A stretch of 64,000 bases of DNA from Phycisphaerae bacterium. Lineage in GTDB: Bacteria > Planctomycetota > Phycisphaerae > Sedimentisphaerales > UBA12454. Below, one piece after another: positions 28,252 to 35,740 of the stretch (positions are counted from its first letter, which is position 1; each line of letters begins with the position of its first letter). Under the pieces are notes generated by a model. That model did not search any database, was not told where the DNA came from, and saw only the letters and a list, made by a program, of their open reading frames with translations. The translations under genes and the position numbers were made by a program. The stretch lies in NCBI GenBank assembly GCA_041652575.1, contig JBAZHC010000013.1:40411-104410 (forward strand), written 5' to 3'.

Positions 28252-28385
28252 ATTAAATTTGAGGTGGAATAAATAACAGGTGCGATGAATTAATTATCAG
28301 GGGGCTGAAAACAAAAAGACAAACGGAAACGGAGAGCTTCTTGTTTTGCCCTGTCTGCAAATCAGAAATAAACTATAGACGTCTG

Positions 28386-28637
28386 TTAATCTTTGGATTT
28401 AGCTTCGCTAACCTTAACTGTATATCCGCCGCAGTCTTTTCCATCCAGTGCGTCTATTGCCGCTTTAGCCTCGGCATCACTGCTCATCTCGACAAAACCG
28501 AAACCCTTGCTCTTGCCGGTCTGGTGGTCGGTAACTATATAAGCTTTTTTAACTTTTCCGAATATAGAAAACAATGTTTCCAGGCTTTCCCGGTCCGCAT
28601 CAGGACTTATATTTCCAACATATACTTTTTTACCCAT
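28386..28637 (-). CDS. Small RNA-binding protein with one RRM domain
   Basis: An 83-residue protein that is nearly all one RNA-recognition motif. RNP2 is 'KVYVGN' (4-9) and RNP1 is 'KGFGFVEM' (about 45-52), with the aromatic residues that stack on RNA bases in place. Such single-RRM proteins occur in cyanobacteria and planctomycetes, where some respond to cold. The gene is single and convergent to the efflux operon. The start codon is followed upstream (28638-29062) by a long non-coding stretch that could hold its leader. Target RNAs are unknown. Confidence 0.92.
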   Translation of the reverse strand: MGKKVYVGNISPDADRESLETLFSIFGKVKKAYIVTDHQTGKSKGFGFVEMSSDAEAKAAIDALDGKDCGGYTVKVSEAKSKD

Positions 28638-29005
28638 GACTATACTCCGTTTGTATTTATCTATGTTCCAAAAAACATTATAACTTAAATTTGTGAGAAA
28701 TCAAATGGATTAGATATGAGCCGTTCGCACTTGGATAGCGACGCTAACAGCTTAGTTTAGAAGCCGTTCATATAACTGTTGAGTTTTCTTCGCCATAGTT
28801 TCGACTGATAGATGTGATTTCACCCAGTTTTATAGTTTTTACATATTGACCCCATTTTTGCATATATCTGTTCAATTGAATTGCATTAGGTAAGCATAGA
28901 CAGATTTATGTGTTTTGCCCCCAGCTATTTGGTCTTAAAATTTAGCAATCTGGTATCAATATTTTTCCATAATTCCCCTTGACTTTTAGGTCATTACTTA
29001 GTAAA
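28638..29005. other. Intergenic region, nothing recognisable
   Basis: AT-rich spacer between the divergent RRM and rex genes. I see no open frame of any credible length, no tRNA-like fold, and no strong terminator. It should carry the RRM gene promoter and leader. The rex-proximal end holds the operator listed at 29006. Confidence 0.5.
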
Positions 29006-29029
29006 TTGTTAAAAGATTAACGCTGTTAA
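29006..29029. promoter_or_regulatory. Rex-like operator upstream of rex
   Basis: TTGTTAA-AAGA-TTAACGC (29006-29023) matches the known Rex site form TTGTTAANNNNTTAACAA except for the last two bases. A second overlapping inverted repeat TTAAC-GCT-GTTAA covers 29017-29029. It lies 33-57 bases before the rex start, where binding would repress rex and the hydrogenase genes when NADH is low. Confidence 0.65.
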
Positions 29030-29062
29030 CAAAATAACAATTACAGGCAAGGATTCGGGTTT

Positions 29063-29695
29063 ATGACCCCTGAAAAGACAATTGAGCGAATAAGTTTGTA
29101 TAGAAGGGTTGTTGGCGATTTGCTCGTTAAGGGCAAAAACTACGCTTATTCGCACGAAATTGCCAAATTGGCCGATGTTAAAAGCTCTCAGGTTCGGCAT
29201 GATTTTATGTTTATAGGCACTAATGGAAGGGCCAATGCCGGTTACGACCTGAAGGAGTTGAGGGGGCATATTGAGGATTTTTTAACCGGAGGTAAATCGG
29301 ACAATTTCTGTATCGTAGGGGTCGGCAATCTCGGCAGGGCTATTTTGGCGTTCTTTCACGCAAGGCATAAAAATATCGTGATTAAAGCAGCATTTGATAA
29401 AGACCCCGCGCTGAAGGATAGAGTTATTCAGGGCTGCAGGTGCTATTCGATAGACGTCGCCAATGAGGTAATCAGGAATGAAGAAATTAATCTTGGAATA
29501 ATTGCGGTCCCTGCGAAGCAGGCCCAGGGAGTTTCGGAAATTCTTCTTGAGGCCGGCATCAGGGGTATAGTTAATTTTGCGCCTGTGCCTTTGAAGTTTA
29601 GGCAGGGGATATTTGTTGAAAATGTTGATTTAACAATGTACCTCGAAAAAGCAGCGTTCTTTACGAGGAATGTAAGTAAACTTTTGGAGGTTTAA
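29063..29695 (+). CDS. rex: Redox-sensing transcriptional repressor Rex
   Basis: A 210-residue Rex protein. The N-terminal winged helix is recognisable ('TIERISLYRRVV' at 5-16, 'SSQVRHDFMFIG' about 46-57). The C-terminal Rossmann domain starts 'FCIVGVGNLGRAIL' (about 84-97) with the GxGxxG NAD(H) loop, and ends with the domain-swap helix 'LEKAAFFTRNVSKLL'. Known Rex proteins release DNA when the NADH/NAD+ ratio rises, turning on fermentative genes. As first gene of the hydrogenase unit, with NuoE-like HydC starting directly after its stop codon, it links hydrogen production to NADH load. A Rex-like palindrome lies upstream, suggesting autoregulation. Confidence 0.95.
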   Translation: MTPEKTIERISLYRRVVGDLLVKGKNYAYSHEIAKLADVKSSQVRHDFMFIGTNGRANAGYDLKELRGHIEDFLTGGKSDNFCIVGVGNLGRAILAFFHARHKNIVIKAAFDKDPALKDRVIQGCRCYSIDVANEVIRNEEINLGIIAVPAKQAQGVSEILLEAGIRGIVNFAPVPLKFRQGIFVENVDLTMYLEKAAFFTRNVSKLLEV

Positions 29696-30172
29696 GTGTC
29701 TCAGATAAAAGCAGTTTTAGAGAAATATCCGAACGCAAAAAGGGAAAGCCTTATTCCCATTCTGCAGGATATTCAGGAAGCGTGCGGGTATTTGTCCCGC
29801 GAAGTGGTTAATGAAGTTGCTAAGTATATTGACCTGCCGCCGGCGAAAATTTACGGCGTAGCCACCTTTTACAACCAGTTCCGTTTTCAGCCGCTGGGGA
29901 AGTATCATGTCATGATTTGCCGCGGTACCGCCTGTCATGTCAAAGGATCCCAGAAAGCCCTCGATATGGTGGTCAAGGTCCTGGGTATCCAGCCGGGTCA
30001 AACCACGCGCGACGGTTTGTTCAGCCTCGGCGTTGTGGCTTGTATGGGTGCCTGCGGATTGGCACCGGTAGTAAATATCAATGGTGAATTTTATGCCAAA
30101 GTAACCCCAAAGAAATTATCCGGCATCATTGCCGAAATCAGGGAGAAGGAGCTGTCCCATGCAAAAAGCTGA
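29696..30172 (+). CDS. hydC: Hydrogenase NADH subunit HydC (NuoE-like)
   Basis: A 158-residue thioredoxin-like [2Fe-2S] protein of the NuoE family. It opens with a helical bundle ('LIPILQDIQEACGYLSREVV', about 18-37) and carries the cluster Cys residues in 'CRGTACHVKG' (about 76-85) and 'CMGACGLAPVV' (about 116-126). In trimeric NAD-linked [FeFe]-hydrogenases this subunit passes electrons between the flavin subunit and the other clusters. The start is GTG, directly abutting the rex stop, with GGAGG six bases upstream. Its end overlaps the start of the HydB-type gene, so the subunits are translationally coupled. Confidence 0.93.
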   Translation: MSQIKAVLEKYPNAKRESLIPILQDIQEACGYLSREVVNEVAKYIDLPPAKIYGVATFYNQFRFQPLGKYHVMICRGTACHVKGSQKALDMVVKVLGIQPGQTTRDGLFSLGVVACMGACGLAPVVNINGEFYAKVTPKKLSGIIAEIREKELSHAKS

Positions 30173-33100
30173 AAATACTGAAAAACAAACCGGGAAATAT
30201 CAGTGCTGGCCCGACGCTCTGCGGCCTTCCAAAGAATTGATAACCAAACTTCAATGCGGACCATTTAAAGGCGCACTGGCAAAAGGCCAGGAGGTATTTG
30301 ACGAATTGGTCGATACACTGCGTCGGGATAAACTGACTAAACCAGTGGTGTTTGTCGGAGCCGGAACCTGTGGTTTGGGCGCCGGAGCGGGAAAAACCCT
30401 CGATGCTATCCGTGAATATTGCAAAACAAAAAAACTCGACGCTGATATTGTGGAAGTGGGCTGTATAGGCTTCTGTTCGGAAGAGCCGATTGTCGATATT
30501 AAACTTCCGGGCAGGGCGCGGGTAAGTTTCGGAAACGTAACTGCTGAAGATGTACCCGGACTGTTAGACAAGGCCTGGGTTGGCAAGTTTGACAAGGGCC
30601 ATCTGCTCGGGCAGTTTCGCAGCGATTGCGACCAGGCATGGCAGGGCGTGCAGTATCTGGATGAACATCCTTTTATGAAACTGCAATGCCGCGTCGTACT
30701 TGCCGGCAGCGGTATCATCGACCCAACAAATATCGACGAGTATATCGCCCGGGGCGGATATTCCGCCATGGCCTTGACTCTCAAAAACAAAACCGCCATA
30801 GAGTTATGCGATTTGGTCGAGTCCAGCGGACTGCGTGGACGCGGCGGCGGCGGTTTTCCTACAGGGAAAAAATGGAAATTTGCCCTTGGGACAATAGCTG
30901 ATCAGAAATATCTGGTCTGCAATGCCGACGAAGGCGACCCAGGCGCTTTTATGGATCGTGCCGTTGGAGAAAGTGACCCGCATCGGCTGATTGAAGGTAT
31001 GATTATCGCTGCCTACGGTATCGGTGCGACCAAGGCTTACATTTATATTCGTGCCGAGTATCCTCTGGCAGTGCAGCGTTTACAGAATGCGATCGAACAG
31101 GCCCGTGCATACGGCCTGTTGGGGCATAATATTCTCGATAGCGGCAACGACCTCGATATCGTTATCAAGATGGGTGCCGGTGCTTTCGTTTGCGGCGAAG
31201 AGACCGCTCTTTTGAATAGTATCGAAGGCAAACGCGGTATGCCTCGTCCTCGGCCGCCATTCCCGGCAATTTCGGGCCTTTTCGGCAAACCGACAGTTAT
31301 CAACAATGTTGAAACTCTGGCCAACCTGCCAATGATTATCGAACGCGGAGCCGATTGGTTCAGCGCTATGGGAACCAAGACCAGCAAAGGAACGAAGGTA
31401 TTTGCCCTGTCCGGTATGGTTAAATGTACCGGACTGGTCGAAGTGCCGATGGGAACTACCCTCAAACAGGTTGTCTATGATGTCGGCGGCGGAATTCCAA
31501 ATCGCAAACGTTGCAAAGGTGTACAAATCGGCGGACCTTCCGGCGGCTGTATTCCGGAACATCTGCTGAAAATAGAAATTGATTATGAGACAATCAAAAC
31601 AGTCGGCGCGATTATGGGTTCCGGCGGTCTGGTCGTTCTCGATGAAAATACCTGTATGGTCGATTTGGCCAAATACTTTATGGAATTTATACAGTCTGAA
31701 AGCTGCGGAAAATGTATTCCATGCCGCGAAGGCACCAAGCGAATGCTCGAGATTCTCGAAGCAATCACCCGTCCTCGCCGCAAGGAAGACAATAATGACG
31801 CGCTGATGCGGTTCCAGGGTGTGGTACAACTGCGTCAGTTGGCAGAGACCATCAAGGCGACATCTTTGTGCGGCCTGGGTCAGACGGCTCCGAATCCGGT
31901 GCTGAGCACTCTTAACTGGTTCCGCGAAGAATATGAAGCGCATGTTTTCGACCGTGAGTGTCCTGCAGGGGCCTGCAAAGAATTAGTCGGAGCGCCTTGC
32001 CAGAACGGATGCCCGGTAGGCACCGAAGTATGGCGATATGTCGCTCATATCTCCCGCGGTGAGTACACTGATGCTTATCGTGTTATTCGTCGGGCTAATC
32101 CTCTGCCGTCTGTTTGTGCACGCGTATGTCATCATCCGTGCGAGACTGTATGCAGGGCGGGAATTACCGGTGGTGAGCCGATTGCAATTCGAACTCTAAA
32201 ACGATTTATCGTGGATAAGATTGACCCGTCTGTATGGAAAGAACCTGTAAGACCGGCAGATGAAAAATCCGCTAAAATCGCAATTATCGGTTCGGGCCCG
32301 ACAGGTTTGGCAGCGGCCGAAGCACTTTCTGTTGCAGGTCACAAGGTAACGATATTCGAGCGCGAATCCAAAGCCGGCGGTATGCTGGTCAGCGCGATTC
32401 CTGCTTATCGTCTGCCTCGCAAACTTCTGCAGAAAGAAATTGACGCTTTGCTGAATCAAAACATCGAAATAAAATACAACACAGCGCTGGGCCGCGATAT
32501 CACACTTGACGGACTTTTAGCTGACGGCTACAAGGCGGTTCTGCTGGCGCTTGGTTCTTATAAGAGCCTTCAATTAGGCCTGCCTGATGAAAATGTCAGC
32601 GGCGTAGTCCCCGGCATGAAATTCCTCAAGACTTATAATTTGCGGAACAGGTCGCTGGCGAAAGGCAGAGTCGGAATTATCGGCGGCGGAAATTCCGCTA
32701 TCGATGCCGCACGCGTCGCAATTCGCCAGAAAAATGTGGATAGCGTTACCGTGTTTTATCGTCGGACACAGGCTGAAATGCCTGCATTCGCCGAGGAAAT
32801 CGAAGCCGAATTGGCCGAAGGCGTTAAGCTTAAAACGCTGGTTGCACCGGCAGGGATTATTTCTAAAGATGGAAAACTGACAGGCGTTCGGTTTATTCGC
32901 AACGAACTTGGCGATCCCGATATGAGCGGCAGGCCGAGACCGGTTCCTATCAAGGGGTCTGAGTTTGATGTGCCTATGGATACCCTGATTGTGGCGATAA
33001 GCGAACAGCCGTATACACGCGGTATGCAGTCGCTGAATCTTACAAAATGGGGCACTGTTACTATCAATGAAGAAAACTTCATTACCAGCCGACCGGGAGT

Positions 33101-33431
33101 TTTCGCGGCGGGCGATGTTGTTTCGGGACCTGCGACAGTAATAGCGGCTTTAGCGACCGGTAAGAGCGCCGCGGGTATGATTGACCGTTACGTTCGCGGC
33201 CGTAATATGAAGGTTATTCAAAAAGTTCGGATGCCATCGGTTTATATCGAACCGGCGCAAATGGACGACGAAGAAGCGATGGATACCAAACGCGTTGAAC
33301 CGCCGCACCTGGATATCGAATGCCGTTGCGGCAACTTCCATGAAGTCGAAATGGGCATAACTGAAGAACAGGCCATTTGTGAAGCGCGTCGCTGTCTGCG
33401 TTGTGATCTGGAGTTTACTCAGCCCGAATAA
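30159..33431 (+). CDS. hydB: Hydrogenase flavin subunit HydB (NuoF) fused to GltD/NfnB-like flavoprotein
   Basis: A 1,090-residue fusion. Residues about 45-135 form a thioredoxin-like [2Fe-2S] domain. About 170-600 is NuoF: FMN and NADH site 'LRGRGGGGFPTGKKW' (about 224-238), 'GDPGAFMDR', an SLBB domain, and the [4Fe-4S] motif 'SCGKCIPCREGTKR' (Cys516, Cys519, Cys522). From about 605 a GltD-like half begins with Cys-rich cluster motifs ('CQNGC', 'CARVCHHPCETVC'), then FAD-binding 'IAIIGSGPTGLAAAEAL' (about 707) and the NAD(P)H site 'VGIIGGGNSAIDAARVA' (about 838). The protein can thus hold FMN and FAD plus several clusters, as expected for a flavin-based electron-bifurcating or NADPH-linked hydrogenase. 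Bifurcation is inferred. The ATG at 30159 has GAAGGAG upstream. Confidence 0.93.
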   Translation: MQKAENTEKQTGKYQCWPDALRPSKELITKLQCGPFKGALAKGQEVFDELVDTLRRDKLTKPVVFVGAGTCGLGAGAGKTLDAIREYCKTKKLDADIVEVGCIGFCSEEPIVDIKLPGRARVSFGNVTAEDVPGLLDKAWVGKFDKGHLLGQFRSDCDQAWQGVQYLDEHPFMKLQCRVVLAGSGIIDPTNIDEYIARGGYSAMALTLKNKTAIELCDLVESSGLRGRGGGGFPTGKKWKFALGTIADQKYLVCNADEGDPGAFMDRAVGESDPHRLIEGMIIAAYGIGATKAYIYIRAEYPLAVQRLQNAIEQARAYGLLGHNILDSGNDLDIVIKMGAGAFVCGEETALLNSIEGKRGMPRPRPPFPAISGLFGKPTVINNVETLANLPMIIERGADWFSAMGTKTSKGTKVFALSGMVKCTGLVEVPMGTTLKQVVYDVGGGIPNRKRCKGVQIGGPSGGCIPEHLLKIEIDYETIKTVGAIMGSGGLVVLDENTCMVDLAKYFMEFIQSESCGKCIPCREGTKRMLEILEAITRPRRKEDNNDALMRFQGVVQLRQLAETIKATSLCGLGQTAPNPVLSTLNWFREEYEAHVFDRECPAGACKELVGAPCQNGCPVGTEVWRYVAHISRGEYTDAYRVIRRANPLPSVCARVCHHPCETVCRAGITGGEPIAIRTLKRFIVDKIDPSVWKEPVRPADEKSAKIAIIGSGPTGLAAAEALSVAGHKVTIFERESKAGGMLVSAIPAYRLPRKLLQKEIDALLNQNIEIKYNTALGRDITLDGLLADGYKAVLLALGSYKSLQLGLPDENVSGVVPGMKFLKTYNLRNRSLAKGRVGIIGGGNSAIDAARVAIRQKNVDSVTVFYRRTQAEMPAFAEEIEAELAEGVKLKTLVAPAGIISKDGKLTGVRFIRNELGDPDMSGRPRPVPIKGSEFDVPMDTLIVAISEQPYTRGMQSLNLTKWGTVTINEENFITSRPGVFAAGDVVSGPATVIAALATGKSAAGMIDRYVRGRNMKVIQKVRMPSVYIEPAQMDDEEAMDTKRVEPPHLDIECRCGNFHEVEMGITEEQAICEARRCLRCDLEFTQPE

Positions 33432-33465
33432 TATACTATATACAAAATAGAATGAGGTCTTAGAT

Positions 33466-35187
33466 ATGTTTAATATAGAAATTGATAATCGAAATGTACA
33501 AGCCAATGACGGCGAAACAATCCTTGCTGTTTGTAAACGGGAAGGCATCAGGATTCCCACCCTGTGCTTTATCGAAGGGCTGGCTCCCAGCGGCGCCTGC
33601 CGAATGTGTATCGTGGAAGTGGAAGGTTTCCCGGGTCTAATTCCCTCCTGTTCCTATCCGGTAAAAGAGGGTATGAAGGTGAAAACCTCAACCCCAAAAG
33701 TTCTCAATGCCCGCAGGACTATCGTAGAATTGCTTTTGAGCGACCACCCCGATGATTGTCTCTATTGTCTGCGTAACGGACAGTGCGAACTGCAAAAGCT
33801 TGCCAGCGATATGGACGTGAAACGGCTTTCCTTCAGCAAAGTGAAAACAAAACGTCCCACCGATGTCTCCAGTCCGTCGATTATTCGCAATCCCGAGAAG
33901 TGCATCCTTTGCGGCAAGTGTGTCCGTGTATGCGAAGAAGTTCAGGGCGTTTCAGCGATTGATTTCATCGGTCGCGGCTGCAAGGCTTTTGTTGGAACCG
34001 CCTTCGACAGCGGCCTGAATGTTTCGACCTGCATCAATTGCGGTCAGTGCATTATGGTTTGTCCGACGGGCGCTCTGACCGAACGGTCGTATGTCGATGA
34101 AGTCGCTGCCGCATTGGCGGATCCCGACAAGTATGTCGTTGTTCAGCACGCACCATCGATTTCTGTAACTCTGGCAGAAGAATTCGGCGTCAAACCCGGT
34201 AAAGATGTTGACGGCCAAATGGTTACCGCATTACGGAGGCTGGGTTTCAAGCGTGTATTTGATACCTCTTTTTCGGCGGATTTGACCATTATGGAAGAAG
34301 GTTCTGAATTGGTTCACCGGATTAAGACCGGCGGAAAACTGCCGATGATGACAAGCTGTTCACCCGGATGGATTAAATTCGTCGAACAGTTTTATCCCGA
34401 TATGCTCGAAAATGTCTCGACATGCAAGAGTCCACAGCAAATGATGGGCGCACTGATAAAGAGCTTTTTTGCCCAGCGAGAAAAGCTGGATCCGAGCAAA
34501 ATCGTAAGTGTTTCGATAATGCCCTGCACGGCCAAGAAATTTGAGTGCCAGCGCCCGGAAATGGCGGTAGATTATGTCCCTGATGTGGATTATGTGCTAA
34601 CGACTCGTGAACTGGCCCAGCTTTTCCGCAGATATGGCCTGGAACTGGGTGCTATGACTCCGGATACCGCTGATACTCCTTTCGGTGAAAGAACCAGTGC
34701 CGGTAAAATTTTCGGTGCCACCGGCGGTGTGATGGAAGCTGCGATTCGCAGTGCCTATTTTCTGCTTACCGGACAGGAATATCCGGAAGAGAAAATTCCT
34801 GCCATTCGCGGCCTCAAGGGACATAAGGAAGTTAAACTTAAAATTGGCGAACTGGAAGTCGGAGCGGCTGTGGTAAGCGGACTGGGTAATGCCCGTAAAC
34901 TGCTCGATGAAATTAAGGCAGGCAGGAAAGATATCCATTTCATCGAGGTTATGACCTGTCCGGGCGGCTGCATTTCCGGCGGCGGCCAGCCGATTGGTAC
35001 CGATGCCGAAGCCGTGAAAGGGCGTTTGCAGGCTCTCTACCTGATTGACCGGGACGACCGGGTTCGGGCAAGCCATCACAATGAATCTGTTGGGCGGCTG
35101 TACCGTGAATTTCTGGGCGAACCACTCGGCAAGGTAAGTCATCACCTGCTGCATACACATTACAAAAAACGCGATATTATGGTATAA
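33466..35187 (+). CDS. hydA: Catalytic [FeFe]-hydrogenase subunit HydA
   Basis: A 573-residue catalytic subunit. N-terminal [2Fe-2S] plant-ferredoxin fold ('SGACRMCIVEVEG', about 44-56), a His-Cys cluster ('DHPDDCLYCLRNGQC', about 95-109), two [4Fe-4S] motifs ('CILCGKCVRVCEE' near 146 and 'CINCGQCIMVCPTG' near 190), then the H-cluster domain. The three H-cluster signatures are intact: 'TSCSPGW' (Cys298), 'MPCTAKK' (Cys354) and 'MTCPGGC' (Cys498, Cys502) followed by the small-subunit-like tail. The usual second Cys of L1 (TSCCPGW), the proton-relay residue, is Ser here, which is unusual for a catalytic enzyme and worth noting. It would make H2 from NADH and reduced ferredoxin, or run in reverse, with HydB and HydC. 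Confidence 0.95.
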   Translation: MFNIEIDNRNVQANDGETILAVCKREGIRIPTLCFIEGLAPSGACRMCIVEVEGFPGLIPSCSYPVKEGMKVKTSTPKVLNARRTIVELLLSDHPDDCLYCLRNGQCELQKLASDMDVKRLSFSKVKTKRPTDVSSPSIIRNPEKCILCGKCVRVCEEVQGVSAIDFIGRGCKAFVGTAFDSGLNVSTCINCGQCIMVCPTGALTERSYVDEVAAALADPDKYVVVQHAPSISVTLAEEFGVKPGKDVDGQMVTALRRLGFKRVFDTSFSADLTIMEEGSELVHRIKTGGKLPMMTSCSPGWIKFVEQFYPDMLENVSTCKSPQQMMGALIKSFFAQREKLDPSKIVSVSIMPCTAKKFECQRPEMAVDYVPDVDYVLTTRELAQLFRRYGLELGAMTPDTADTPFGERTSAGKIFGATGGVMEAAIRSAYFLLTGQEYPEEKIPAIRGLKGHKEVKLKIGELEVGAAVVSGLGNARKLLDEIKAGRKDIHFIEVMTCPGGCISGGGQPIGTDAEAVKGRLQALYLIDRDDRVRASHHNESVGRLYREFLGEPLGKVSHHLLHTHYKKRDIMV

Positions 35188-35188
35188 A

Positions 35189-35218
35189 TATCCGGAGGGA
35201 ATTTTCCCTTGCCGGATA
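35189..35218 (+). other. Intercistronic hairpin after hydA
   Basis: Outer arms TATCCGG and CCGGATA and inner arms GGGAA and TTCCC form a long stem just after the hydA stop. There is no U-tract, so it looks more like an mRNA stability or processing element than a full terminator. Confidence 0.45.
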
Positions 35219-35237
35219 CTAAGAATTAGGAGCGACT

Positions 35238-35630
35238 ATGACCGTATTAAAAAAAGTTCTCGTTGTCGATGACGACCCGGATATCCTCGACCAGGTGGAG
35301 ATGGTTCTCAAGGCCAATGGCTATGATGTAGCCACTGCGAACTCAGCCGCCAATGGCGAAGAGTTTTTAATTTCCACCCAGCCCGATATAGTAATTTTGG
35401 ACCTTATGATGGAACAGATGGATTCCGGATTTGTCCTGTGCCATCAAATCAAAAAAATGTATCCGAATATGCCCATCATCATGCTGACGGCGGTTCGTTC
35501 CTCAACAGGGCTTGGCTTTGATGCCAAAAGCCCGGAGGCGAAATCCTGGATTAAGGCGGATTGTATTCTCGACAAACCCGTACGAACCGAAGAGTTGTTG
35601 AACTCTGTGCGAAAATTGCTTCAGGTTTGA
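35238..35630 (+). CDS. Receiver-only response regulator
   Basis: A 130-residue stand-alone CheY-like receiver domain. The acidic pocket is 'VVDDDPD' (about 9-15), the phosphoacceptor is Asp55 in 'IVILDLMME', followed by Thr in 'MLTAVR' and Lys in 'LDKPVR'. No output domain is attached, so it probably passes a phosphoryl group on or acts by binding a protein. It lies between hydA and the hydrogenase-like sensor kinase and shares the 'DLMMEx' stretch with the second stand-alone receiver at the end of the operon. The start has TTAGGAG upstream. Confidence 0.92.
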   Translation: MTVLKKVLVVDDDPDILDQVEMVLKANGYDVATANSAANGEEFLISTQPDIVILDLMMEQMDSGFVLCHQIKKMYPNMPIIMLTAVRSSTGLGFDAKSPEAKSWIKADCILDKPVRTEELLNSVRKLLQV

Positions 35631-35740
35631 TCGAATCCCCGCTCAGAATCATGGCTTAACCTACGGGCAACCGAGACAGAACCTGCTGACAGAGGACAGA
35701 AGCAGCGAAAGAAATCAGGTTGTAAGATAGGTGATTTTAA

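Noticed and set aside
28638..29062. tRNA or small RNA gene between RRM and rex
   Set aside because: No cloverleaf, CCA end or terminator-closed hairpin could be found by eye.
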